From contig CAWJPY010000013.1 in assembly GCA_963844865.1 (NCBI GenBank), forward strand, positions 1-64,000: DNA of 64,000 bases, in the 5' to 3' direction. Both the position numbers and the translations under genes were made by a program. Below the pieces are notes generated by a model. That model did no database searches, had not been told where the DNA came from, and saw nothing but the letters and a program-made list of their open reading frames with translations. Of this stretch, positions 43,141 to 50,829 are shown piece by piece; the stretch's first letter is position 1; the number at the start of each line of letters is the position of its first letter. Source of the DNA: CAWJPY01 sp963844865. Lineage in GTDB: Bacteria > Acidobacteriota > Thermoanaerobaculia > Thermoanaerobaculales > Sulfomarinibacteraceae.

Positions 43141-43544
43141 GGACGGGCCTCCCTTCGGCATTGCCTGGTTCGGTACGGCGCGGGCGCAGACGCAATCCTG
43201 CCACCACACCCGTCATCGGCTGGCAGCGTGGCGGGCTCGCCCGGTCGCGGTCGTGGCGGCCGGAAGCGGCGGCGGACACCCCGTTCACGATCTCTCGAGC
43301 CTTCGGAGGTGGTCTCCAGAGATGAGACAACCCTTTCCTCTGAGGGCCGAAGTCTATCATGGACTGTGGCCCTTACTGCCTGATCACTCGATAGATAGGG
43401 GATTCCCCCAGGGTCTCTTGAGGAATGGTCTGGACTGGTGGGATGGCGCGGAGTCGTTGCCAGGGCCCCTGCGGCGCGGTCGATCGTGTCCAACGGGTGG
43501 CGGTGACCGGCCCACGCCGACGGCCGACCGGCCCGTACGGGTGG
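43141..43544. other. 404-nt intergenic region upstream of the octahaem cytochrome
   Basis: It lies between the mtgA stop and the cytochrome start, both on the minus strand, so it must hold the cytochrome promoter. I found no convincing -35/-10 pair, riboswitch or repeat. The AT-richer stretch at about 43300-43400 is the likeliest promoter zone. Confidence 0.35.
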
Positions 43545-44264
43545 TCAGAGCAGCCGCTCCAGCCATTGTGCGCGCTCCATCCGGCGCATGATCCGGGCCA
43601 CGTAGCGACGGTAGCCGCGGCTCTCCACACCCGGGTGCCAGGTGCGCGGGCGGGGCAGCGAGGCCGCCAGCTCCGCGGCCTGCTCCTGGTCGAGCTCGGC
43701 GGCCCTCTCCCCGAAGTAGGATCGCGCCGCTGCCTCGGCACCGAAAATGCGGGGTCCGAACTGGGCGACGTTGAGGTACAGCTCCAGGATCCGCCGCTTG
43801 CTCAGGTGGCGCTCGAGCTGCCACGTGAGGATCGCCTCTTTGAGCTTGCGCAGGGGCGACCGTGACGGGGACAGCCAGAGGTTCTTCGCCAGCTGCTGGG
43901 TCAGGGTGGAGGCGCCCCGCAGGCGATCGCCCTCCAGGGCCTCGCGGACTGCGTTGGTCAGCTCGCCGGTGTCGAAGCCATGGTGGGAGAAGAAGTTGAT
44001 GTCCTCGGCCACGAGCACGGCCCGCTTCAGGTCGTCCGAAATCCCGTCGTAGCCCACCCAGGTCCAGCGGACCACGACGCCGCGCTCCCGAGCCGCGGCG
44101 ATGAAGGCCGTGTCGGCAGGGTTCCTGCGTGCCAGCGCCGCCACGTCGGGCCAGGTGATCGCCAGGTATGCCCCGAGACCCCCGGCGGCGGCGAGCGCGG
44201 TGAGAGCGACGGCGACGAGGGTCCGGCGCAGGATGCGCCGGATCGTGGAGTGACGGGGAGACAT
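43545..44264 (-). CDS. mtgA: Monofunctional peptidoglycan glycosyltransferase (GT51)
   Basis: A 239-residue inner-membrane enzyme that polymerises lipid II into glycan strands. It has one N-terminal membrane anchor and no transpeptidase domain, which is the MtgA form. GT51 motifs in order are LVAEDINFFSHHGFD (catalytic Glu), LRGASTLTQQLAKNLWLSPSR, RKLKEAILTWQLE and KRRILELYLNVAQFG. Length is normal. It is a single gene or the last gene after the Zn-ribbon-like protein 34 nt upstream. Confidence 0.93.
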   Translation of the reverse strand: MSPRHSTIRRILRRTLVAVALTALAAAGGLGAYLAITWPDVAALARRNPADTAFIAAARERGVVVRWTWVGYDGISDDLKRAVLVAEDINFFSHHGFDTGELTNAVREALEGDRLRGASTLTQQLAKNLWLSPSRSPLRKLKEAILTWQLERHLSKRRILELYLNVAQFGPRIFGAEAAARSYFGERAAELDQEQAAELAASLPRPRTWHPGVESRGYRRYVARIMRRMERAQWLERLL

Positions 44265-44298
44265 GCTCCGGACCGCGCGATGCTGGCGAGCCGGCGGC

Positions 44299-44712
44299 TC
44301 AGGGGGACTCGGGGGAGCGGTGCTTGCCCGCGCCCAAGAAGTCGAGACCGGAGTACGTGTCGACGTCCTCCCCGTAGCTGCTCAGCTCGCCGGCCTCGTA
44401 CACGAAGGTCGCGTGCTCGCCGGCGACACGGGAGAAGATCACCCTCGATTCCGAGCCGTCCTCCTGCCGGCGCAGGATCTCCACCAGCCGGCTGTCCACC
44501 GGCGACACGAGGTCGCGACGGCACACGGAGCAACGGAGGGTGTAGACCGTTCCCGGCGCCACCGATGCCGAGCCGGCCAGCACCGTGTAGTCCCCGAGGT
44601 CGGGGCTGAGGAGCAGAAACCCGCTGCCTGTCCCCTGCTCGATGACGAAGATGACCTTACCGCCCGGGTTGAGCACCCCTCGGCAGTAGGGGCAGGTGTA
44701 CGAGACGGTCAT
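44299..44712 (-). CDS. Hypothetical protein with two CxxC pairs
   Basis: A 137-residue cytosolic protein. CPYCRG near the N-terminus and CSVCRRD about 50 residues later suggest a bound zinc or a rubredoxin-like knuckle. Beta-rich segments (GKVIFVIEQGTGSGFLLLSP, YTVLAGSASVAPGTVYTLR) lie between. I do not recognise the family. The ATG at 44712 is chosen because GGGGAG lies about 9 nt upstream; an in-frame ATG at 44763 would add 17 residues. Confidence 0.55.
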   Translation of the reverse strand: MTVSYTCPYCRGVLNPGGKVIFVIEQGTGSGFLLLSPDLGDYTVLAGSASVAPGTVYTLRCSVCRRDLVSPVDSRLVEILRRQEDGSESRVIFSRVAGEHATFVYEAGELSSYGEDVDTYSGLDFLGAGKHRSPESP

Positions 44713-44793
44713 GATGTGCAGCTCCCCGCGGTCGGTGCCGCGATCCGTCCGCCCACTGTACACGAATCCGTTTCCGGCGGCGGCGTCACCGGA

Positions 44794-46569
44794 TCAGGGG
44801 GTGCCCCGGGGGCCCGCCGCCACCCCGAGGCGGCGGGGGTCGCCGACCCCGAGAAAGCCACCCCGCGCCGCGTCGCGCGCCACGGTATTCGTGCCGCCGA
44901 AGAAGGTGAGGTCGATCATGCGCGGCGGGAAGCGGAGCCGGTAGATGTCCGCGTACCCCATCGCCTCCAGGGCGTCGGCGTCGGCTTCCGTCCAGGGCGG
45001 GGCGATCTCGAGGTAAGCCTTGTGGGGCTCCGTTCCGCCCCACAGGACACGGGGTGCGGTCACGGCGTCGGCGAGGGGCAGGCGGGTGTCCACGAGGTTG
45101 GAGATCACCTGCACCACGCACTCGGGCACGCGCTCACTGCCGGCGCTCCCCAGGGCCGCGACGAGGGTGCCGCCTGAGAGCAGGATGGTGGGCGCCATGT
45201 CCGTGGGATAGAGGGCCCGTGGGCGGGGCGCCGCCGGGCCGCCGGGATGATCGAGGTCGAAGCTCTCCAACAGGCTGTTGTAGGGGAAGCCCAGCCCTGC
45301 GGTCGCGACTTTGGCGCCGTACTGACGACCGAGGGTCTGGGTGAGGGCGACCACGTTGCCGAGGCTGTCCACCACGGACGCGTGGGTGGTGTGGTCGCCG
45401 AGGCTGTGGAAGCCGGGCTGCGTCTCCAGCTCGGAAACGTCGAGGACCTTCGCGGGAACGATCAGGGCCGCGCGTCGGCGGCCGAAATCCCGGGTGAGGT
45501 ACCTCAGGGCCGGGGCGCTGAAGGACGCGTCCGGGGGTGGAGCGAGCTGGCGACCATCGGCCTGGGCGATGCGAAACGCTTCCAGCAGCACGTGCAGGCG
45601 CTCCACCGAGCTGCCGGCGAGCAGGGACGACGGAAAGGCGGACAGGATGTTGAGGGTCTCGACGACCGTGCCGCCTCCTCCGGGAGGGGGGAAGGACAGC
45701 ACGTCCACGCCGCGGTAGACCGTGCGCGCGGGCTCCAGGTCGCGGACCCGAACCGTGGCCAGGTCGGCGCGGCGCACGAAGCCGCCCCGGCGGACCATGT
45801 CGTTCTCGATCGCGCGGCTGATGGGCCCGCGGTAGAAGGCCTCCACGCCATCGGAGGCGAGCAGACGCAGGGTCGCGGCCAGATCCGGGTTGCAGAGGCG
45901 TTCGCCCACCCCGGGGGGGTCGAGCCCGTTCCGCAGAACGAGGAAGCGGAGGTACTCCGACGCCCGCAGTGGTTCGAGGTAGTCCCTGATCCAGGTCAGG
46001 TGATGGGCGGTGAGCTGGAACCCGCCCTCGGCGATGGCGACGGCGGGGGCCAGGACCTGCGGCAGATCCATGGTGCCGTAGCGTTCGAGGGCGTGTACGA
46101 GGGCCGCCGGTGTGGTCGGAACGGCGCTCCACGCCAGGCCCGAGACCTCGCCGGTGGCGGCGAGCTCCCGCAGCCGGGCGCCATCCACGGCGAAAGGCGC
46201 CGGGGCCGTTCCGTCCACCGCGACGTCCCTCCCGTCCGCGAGGTGGATGAGGAGGTAGCTCATGCCGCCCAGACCGGAGCCGCCGGGGTCGGCGGCGCCG
46301 AGGGCGAAGCCCACCGCCACCGCCGCGTCCACCGCGTTGCCACCCTCCTCCAGGATCCGGGCGCCGGCCAGGGAGGCCTCCGCCGACCCGGTCGACACCA
46401 TGCCGTCGTCGGCGTGCACGGCCACGGCATGCAGCGCCGTCGGTCCGAGACCGTCCTGGTGGGCGACGGGGGGCGCGAAGGCGCAACCGGTCAGGAGGGC
46501 GCCCAGCACGATGGTGAGCCAGAATCCGGGGCGGCGGAACGAGCCTAGGGGGCGCGTGTGCGGTCGCAC
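44794..46569 (-). CDS. GGT-family Ntn hydrolase, second lipoprotein paralogue
   Basis: About 591 residues, related along its length to the protein at 8217-9983. The lipobox is LLTGC. The nucleophile Thr is in DHTTHASVVDSLGNVVALTQ, the canonical TTH form. As in the other copy, gamma-glutamyl-binding positions are changed: AVDGTAPAPF replaces the FRE region, YNSLLESF replaces NxxMDDF, and LYPTDMAPTI replaces SSMSPT. It probably has a substrate other than glutathione. The GTG at 46569 places the signal peptide well but has a weak ribosome site; an ATG at 46650 lies inside the upstream gene. It overlaps that gene's end by 25 nt, so the two are in one operon. Confidence 0.78.
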   Translation of the reverse strand: MRPHTRPLGSFRRPGFWLTIVLGALLTGCAFAPPVAHQDGLGPTALHAVAVHADDGMVSTGSAEASLAGARILEEGGNAVDAAVAVGFALGAADPGGSGLGGMSYLLIHLADGRDVAVDGTAPAPFAVDGARLRELAATGEVSGLAWSAVPTTPAALVHALERYGTMDLPQVLAPAVAIAEGGFQLTAHHLTWIRDYLEPLRASEYLRFLVLRNGLDPPGVGERLCNPDLAATLRLLASDGVEAFYRGPISRAIENDMVRRGGFVRRADLATVRVRDLEPARTVYRGVDVLSFPPPGGGGTVVETLNILSAFPSSLLAGSSVERLHVLLEAFRIAQADGRQLAPPPDASFSAPALRYLTRDFGRRRAALIVPAKVLDVSELETQPGFHSLGDHTTHASVVDSLGNVVALTQTLGRQYGAKVATAGLGFPYNSLLESFDLDHPGGPAAPRPRALYPTDMAPTILLSGGTLVAALGSAGSERVPECVVQVISNLVDTRLPLADAVTAPRVLWGGTEPHKAYLEIAPPWTEADADALEAMGYADIYRLRFPPRMIDLTFFGGTNTVARDAARGGFLGVGDPRRLGVAAGPRGTP

Positions 46570-47636
46570 CCCCGGATGGTACCCCGGCCGGGTTTCGACG
46601 CGCTCGTGTCGCGGCCGGCGGGCTTCCCTCTCAGCCCCCACCACCGCCATAGCGCCGCCAGCGAGAAGAGGGTGGGGAGCCAGAAGGAGACCAGCCGGTA
46701 CAGGAGCGTGGCGGCGATCGCGTCGTCGAGCTGGATGCCCGAGGCGGCGAAGAAAGCGCTCATGAGGACCTCCGCGCTGCCCCCGCCCCCCGGCACGACG
46801 ATCACCGTCAGCCCGGCCAGAGCGACCACGAAACCCATGGCCACGACGAACGGGTCCGGGCGTTCACCGAGACCGAGAAACACCGCATACACCGCGGCGC
46901 AGTCCAGGGCGAGTGCGGCGACCTGGAGGGCGACCAGGAGCGCGAAGACGATCGGTCGCCGGGCGATGACCGCCTTGCCGGCGACGTACTGATCGACGAA
47001 GTCCACGAGCGGCCGGTCCGGCCAGCTCCGCCGGAGGGCTGTCTCGAGGCGCCGCTTGGCCGCCAGCAGGAACCGCACGAGGCGATCACGGCGGGCCTGC
47101 AGCCAGAACACCACTCCCGCCAACGGCAGGACCACGGCGCCGGGGATCAGGATCGCGGCCAGCTCCTCGCCGCTCAGGCGACCGGTGAGGCCGAGGTAGG
47201 GGAGGGTGATCACCACCAGCAGTGCCACCGACGCGGCGTTGCTGAGGGTGTCGATGAGCGCCGTCAGCGACGCCTCGCCACCGCCCACGCCGCGGTCATG
47301 GAAGGCGTAGGTGAGGAAGGCGTACCCGCTGGCGCCCCCCGAGGGAATGAGCTGGTGGAGTGTGGTGGCGACCACCGCGCTGCGCCACAGGTAGAGACGA
47401 CCCAGGGAGAACCCGAGGAGGCGCAGCGTGACGTCGTAGACGAGGGCCCGGCACCCGTAGACGCCGGCGATGATGGCGACCGCCAGGAGGAGCCACCCCA
47501 GTTTCACACTCACCACCAGGCTCATGGCGTGCGCCAGGTCGTGACGGTGGAGGAAGGCCACGATACCCGCGGCGGCCAGCACCACGCCGAGGAGCACCCA
47601 GCGCCAGGGACGGCCCCGCACGGCCGTGGCCTTCAC
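46545..47636 (-). CDS. Flippase-like/LPG-synthase transmembrane-domain protein (UPF0104)
   Basis: A 363-residue polytopic membrane protein with about eight helices, of the lysylphosphatidylglycerol synthase TM-domain (PF03706) type. HQLIPSGGASGYAFLTYAF and VIVVPGGGGSAEVLMSAFF are the two Pro-Gly motifs that mark the family. RLVSFWLPTLFSL near the end is also typical. Stand-alone members are thought to move lipids or glycolipids. It lies 9 nt downstream of a GT2 gene, so it may flip the product of that enzyme. Confidence 0.82.
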   Translation of the reverse strand: MKATAVRGRPWRWVLLGVVLAAAGIVAFLHRHDLAHAMSLVVSVKLGWLLLAVAIIAGVYGCRALVYDVTLRLLGFSLGRLYLWRSAVVATTLHQLIPSGGASGYAFLTYAFHDRGVGGGEASLTALIDTLSNAASVALLVVITLPYLGLTGRLSGEELAAILIPGAVVLPLAGVVFWLQARRDRLVRFLLAAKRRLETALRRSWPDRPLVDFVDQYVAGKAVIARRPIVFALLVALQVAALALDCAAVYAVFLGLGERPDPFVVAMGFVVALAGLTVIVVPGGGGSAEVLMSAFFAASGIQLDDAIAATLLYRLVSFWLPTLFSLAALWRWWGLRGKPAGRDTSASKPGRGTIRGCDRTRAP

Positions 47637-47645
47637 CGTCCTGCC

Positions 47646-48848
47646 TCAGGGCCCCGTCCCGGCGGCCTCGTCGCCGAGCCGATAGCTGCGACCGCGCCAG
47701 GCAACCGCCCGCCCCATGCGGTGGTTCATGATCGATCCGATGCCCATGGCCAGCAGACCCGCCACTGCCAGAGGGTGGAGCAGGGTGATCCGCCAGGGGT
47801 AGCCGAAGAAGCTGTCGCAGAGCCGCCGGCCGAGCAGGCCGCAGGTGATCTCCACCCCGGGGAGCCCGAGCAGCAGCCACGGATGCTCGGTGGGCGAGGC
47901 CAGCCCCCCAGCCAGTGCGAAGAAGGGCAACAGGTACAGGGCCCCGAGACCGAGGACCGATGCGGCCAGCAGGGTCACCGAGCCGAAGAAGATGGGCACC
48001 AGGTTGCGGACGTTCGCGGACCACGCCTGGCGCAGGCGGGTGTACGGCTCGCAGCGGAGGTGGCGCGACCCGTCCGTCAACACCACCCGGTGACCGCTCT
48101 CGACCAGGAGGCGCCCGAGGTCGGTGTCCTCGGCGAGCGAGCCGCGCACCGCGGCGAAGCCGCCCACGTCGTCGTACACGTGGGTCCGGATGACGATGAA
48201 CTGGCCGTTGAGGGCCGCGAAGGTGGTCCGGAGCGAGGTATGGGCGGCCCAGGTGGGGAGGAACGTGAGGGCGGACCAGTTCTGGATCGAGGCCAGGGCG
48301 CGGAGGAGGAGCCCCCGTCCCGTGTGCAGGGGGAGGGCGGAGAGGGCGCCGGCATCGGCGTCGGTGAGCGTGCCCAGGGCCGCGGCGAGGGTCCGGGGCT
48401 CGGGGACGATGTCGGCGTCGGCGAAGATGAGCACCTGCCCCCGGGCCTGGTCGCGCAGCCTGTGACAGGCGTGCGCCTTGCCGCGCCACCCGACCGGCAG
48501 ACGGGCGCCCGTAAGCACCTGGATCGTGCCGTCCCCTGCGGCTCGCGCGAGGCGGGCGGTGTCGTCGACGGACTCATCGTCGTAGACCAGGACCTCGAAC
48601 CGGGGGTAGGACTGAGCGATCCAGGCCCGGACGCTGTCGTGGATCCTGGCCGCCTCGTTGCGGGCCGGGATCAGCACCGACACCATGGGTGTGGAGGCGG
48701 GGGGCGCGGCAGCGCCGAGGCGCAGCAGGCGGCGACGATTGGCCGCCACCTGGAAGGTGAGGGCCGCGAGGACGACGATCGCTGCCACGTGGTAGAGCAC
48801 AAGGAGGTTCACTTGGATTCTCGATCTTCTGTGCGCCACGGCAGCCAT
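47646..48848 (-). CDS. Membrane-anchored family 2 glycosyltransferase
   Basis: About 400 residues. An N-terminal membrane helix (LLVLYHVAAIVVLAALTFQV) precedes a GT-A domain with VSVLIPARNEAARI, DDESVDDTA, FADADIVPEP (DxD) and LAEDTDLGRLL. Two or three helices follow near the C-terminus. This layout resembles CrtQ/HpnB-like glycosyltransferases acting on lipid acceptors. It heads a three-gene operon with a flippase-like protein and a GGT-like lipoprotein. The start is uncertain: ATG 48848 or GTG 48812. Confidence 0.8.
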   Translation of the reverse strand: MAAVAHRRSRIQVNLLVLYHVAAIVVLAALTFQVAANRRRLLRLGAAAPPASTPMVSVLIPARNEAARIHDSVRAWIAQSYPRFEVLVYDDESVDDTARLARAAGDGTIQVLTGARLPVGWRGKAHACHRLRDQARGQVLIFADADIVPEPRTLAAALGTLTDADAGALSALPLHTGRGLLLRALASIQNWSALTFLPTWAAHTSLRTTFAALNGQFIVIRTHVYDDVGGFAAVRGSLAEDTDLGRLLVESGHRVVLTDGSRHLRCEPYTRLRQAWSANVRNLVPIFFGSVTLLAASVLGLGALYLLPFFALAGGLASPTEHPWLLLGLPGVEITCGLLGRRLCDSFFGYPWRITLLHPLAVAGLLAMGIGSIMNHRMGRAVAWRGRSYRLGDEAAGTGP

Positions 48849-48924
48849 GCTGTCGTGAGCGCTGTGCTCGATGTCCTGACAAGCACAACCGTACCGTGCC
48901 GGCTCGCACTCCCCGCCAGACCTG

Positions 48925-49116
48925 CTACACCGCCAGCATCAGCTCCTCCGGATCGGCCAGCAGGTCAAGCAGCCGGCGGACGCTCCGCAGGCGGACCCTC
49001 GCCACCTCGACCCACCTCGTGACGCTCGGCAGCCGGGGGCGGTCGATGCGGGGCAGATAGAAGACCTTCCGCTCTGCGGCCTCGCGCCGGCGGGCCGCCG
49101 GCCCCTCCCAGATCAC
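48925..49116 (-). CDS. Possible small hypothetical protein
   Basis: A 63-codon GTG-started frame (VIWEGPAARRREAAERKVFY...) rich in Arg, ending LLADPEELMLAV. The frame is open further upstream but that part overlaps a dispersed repeat. No ribosome site is clear and no family is recognised. It may be the remnant of a longer gene. Confidence 0.2.
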   Translation of the reverse strand: MIWEGPAARRREAAERKVFYLPRIDRPRLPSVTRWVEVARVRLRSVRRLLDLLADPEELMLAV

Positions 49117-49165
49117 CGCCAGCGCGCCGGAGGCTCGTCGCTCCTCATGACACGCCCTTACTCCT

Positions 49166-49280
49166 GTCACCCTGAGGAGTGTAGCAACGAAGCTTCCCTC
49201 GATGTCTCCGGTGGGACGTGGCTGGTTCTCTGATGGGATCCTCGACTCGCTCCGGGAGACCTCTGCTCGCTCAGGATGAC
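49166..49280. repeat. 115-bp element with inverted ends
   Basis: The ends GTCACCCTGAG (49166-49176) and CTCAGGATGAC (49270-49280) are inverted with one mismatch in eleven. Inside is CTCGACTCGCTCCGGGAG. It shares TCGACTCG...GCTCA...ATGAC with the repeats at 21321 and 50492. It looks like a small non-coding interspersed palindromic repeat. Confidence 0.6.
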
Positions 49281-49362
49281 GAGAGGTGGGGTCGGCCGGC
49301 CATCCCCGAACGTCGTATGTCATGCCATGTGACACCGCCGCGAAGCGGCGTAAGGATGCTCA

Positions 49363-49455
49363 GGGGCGAACGCCTCGTGCACGTCCACCAGCTCCAGGTC
49401 GGCGAAGCTGATCGTGGCCGGCTCGAGCGCCGGGGGAGTGGCGTAGGAAGACCCG
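49363..49455 (-). pseudogene. Relic of a thiolase (FadI/FadA-like) gene
   Basis: The minus strand encodes YATPPALEPATISFADLELV followed by DVHEAFA. This matches the segment of 3-ketoacyl-CoA thiolases around YATPxALxxA...LxDxDLVDMHEAFAAQ. Similarity stops on both sides: the frame runs into a GCCGCTTCGCGGC hairpin at its 3' end and non-thiolase sequence upstream. About 30 codons of a ~400-codon gene remain. Confidence 0.55.
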
Positions 49456-49600
49456 GACCTGCCCCGTTGACGCCTGCCGGTGATGCCCTCAACCCGCCCC
49501 GGCGCGAAACAGGAAGCTCCATCCACCGGTTGTTCGAGGATGCGGGGCCGACCCGCTCCCCGCGGGGGGATGGGCGCGGCCACGGCGAGCGGAGGCGACG

Positions 49601-50407
49601 ATGAGAGTCCCTATGAGTGGCTACGAGGTGGCGGTCGAGGACGGAGGCGAGGGGCTGCCCCTGCTGCTCCTGCACGGCTTCCCCCTGTCCTCGGAGATCT
49701 TCGCGCCGCTGCGGCCCATCCTGGAGCAGGCGGGCCGGCTTGTGACCATGGACCTGCGCGGCTTCGGCGCCTCGGACGCGCCCGACGGCGACTATGGGAT
49801 GGACGATCTGGCCGAGGACGTGCTCAGGGTCGCGGACCACCTCGAGCTGGAGCGGTTCGTGCTCGGAGGCCACTCCATGGGCGGCTACGTGGCCTTCCGG
49901 GTGGCGGCCCGCGACCCGCGTCGGCTGGCCGGCCTGCTGCTCATCGACACCCGAGCCACCGCCGACTCTCCGGAGGGGGTGGAGCGGCGGCGGCAGACCA
50001 TCGCGGCCATCCGTGACGGCCGGAGGCAGGAGGTGCTGGGCACACTCCTGGAGGCGCTGGTGGGGCCCTCCACCCGTGAGCGGCAGCCGGCCGTGGTCCA
50101 GGCTCTGCGGGCGACGGCGGAGGCCATTCCCGACCACGTCCTGGTGGGGTGCCTGGAGGGCATGATCGCGCGTCCCGACAGCACCAGGCTGCTCGCCGAG
50201 CTCGACCAGCCGGCCCTGGTCATCGTGGGCTCGGAGGACCAGGTCATGACGGTGGGGGAGGCCCAGGCCCTCGCCGCCGCCCTGCCCAGGGGCCGCCTCA
50301 AGGTGGTGTCCGGGGCAGGACATACACCCACGCTCGAGCGGCCCGAGGTCGTTGGCGACGCGGTGGCCGTGTTCCTCCGCGATCTGAGCGCATCGCCGGC
50401 CGGCTGA
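49601..50407 (+). CDS. Alpha/beta hydrolase
   Basis: A 268-residue cytosolic alpha/beta-hydrolase. LLLLHGFPLSSEIF holds the oxyanion strand, VTMDLRGFGASDAP the next, and VLGGHSMGGYVAF the nucleophile elbow. The acid is in IVGSEDQVM and the His in SGAGHTPTLERPE. The substrate is unknown; esterase or lactonase types are likely. GGAGG lies 5 nt before the ATG at 49601, with an alternative ATG at 49613. It is a single gene, divergent from the GT2 operon. Confidence 0.85.
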   Translation: MRVPMSGYEVAVEDGGEGLPLLLLHGFPLSSEIFAPLRPILEQAGRLVTMDLRGFGASDAPDGDYGMDDLAEDVLRVADHLELERFVLGGHSMGGYVAFRVAARDPRRLAGLLLIDTRATADSPEGVERRRQTIAAIRDGRRQEVLGTLLEALVGPSTRERQPAVVQALRATAEAIPDHVLVGCLEGMIARPDSTRLLAELDQPALVIVGSEDQVMTVGEAQALAAALPRGRLKVVSGAGHTPTLERPEVVGDAVAVFLRDLSASPAG

Positions 50408-50829
50408 CGAGGCCCGGCCCCTCGGCCCGCACGACGTGGAGGCGGCGAGCAGCGGCGGCGGGGTATGCGTTCGCGCCTCCGGCGATCTGGAGGGGGATGG
50501 TTCGACTCGTGGCTCGCCGCGACGGCGAGTTCCTCGCTCACCATGACAGAACAACGGTGTGTCAATGGGAGCATCGTTCCGCCCGGTCCGGGCGGTGCCG
50601 AATGGTTGTGACACGAGGTGGGCGGGGATCTCCCGTCGCACGCGGCCGCCGGCGCTGCACCTGCTCGCGGTGGCTGACGGCTGCCGCTGAAGCTGAGGCT
50701 GCTACTGCCGCTGCCGCTGGCACTGACGCGGCTCATGACGGCTGCCGCTGTCCGGGGACGCCGTGACACAGAAGCGGCGGGGCCGAGGCCCCGCCGCGAT
50801 GGCTCGCCAGGGGATCCGGTCCGTTGGCG
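50408..50829. repeat. Repeat-rich convergent intergenic region
   Basis: No gene. 50492-50564 is the second copy of a ~73-bp dispersed repeat (66 of 74 aligned columns identical to 21321-21393). 50684-50758 is a tract of GCTGCC-, GCTGAA-, GCTGAG- and GCTACT-like units. A terminator hairpin follows. Confidence 0.65.
50774..50797 (-). terminator. Hairpin terminator of the fumarate reductase operon
   Basis: GCGGCGGGGCC (50774-50784) and GGCCCCGCCGC (50787-50797) form an 11-bp inverted repeat with a very tight loop, 33 nt past the flavoprotein stop codon. It may act on both strands because the upstream hydrolase gene is convergent. Confidence 0.55.

Larger units (their letters stand above)
48849..49600. 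other. 752-nt intergenic region with a mini-element and a gene relic
   Basis: It separates divergent genes. It contains a possible 63-codon frame (48925-49116), a 115-bp element with imperfect inverted ends (49166-49280), and a thiolase-like relic on the minus strand (about 49363-49455). No RNA gene was found. Confidence 0.5.

Noticed and set aside
43141..43544. Riboswitch (c-di-GMP type) upstream of the multihaem cytochrome
   Set aside because: I compared it with the class I consensus by eye and found none of the conserved core blocks.
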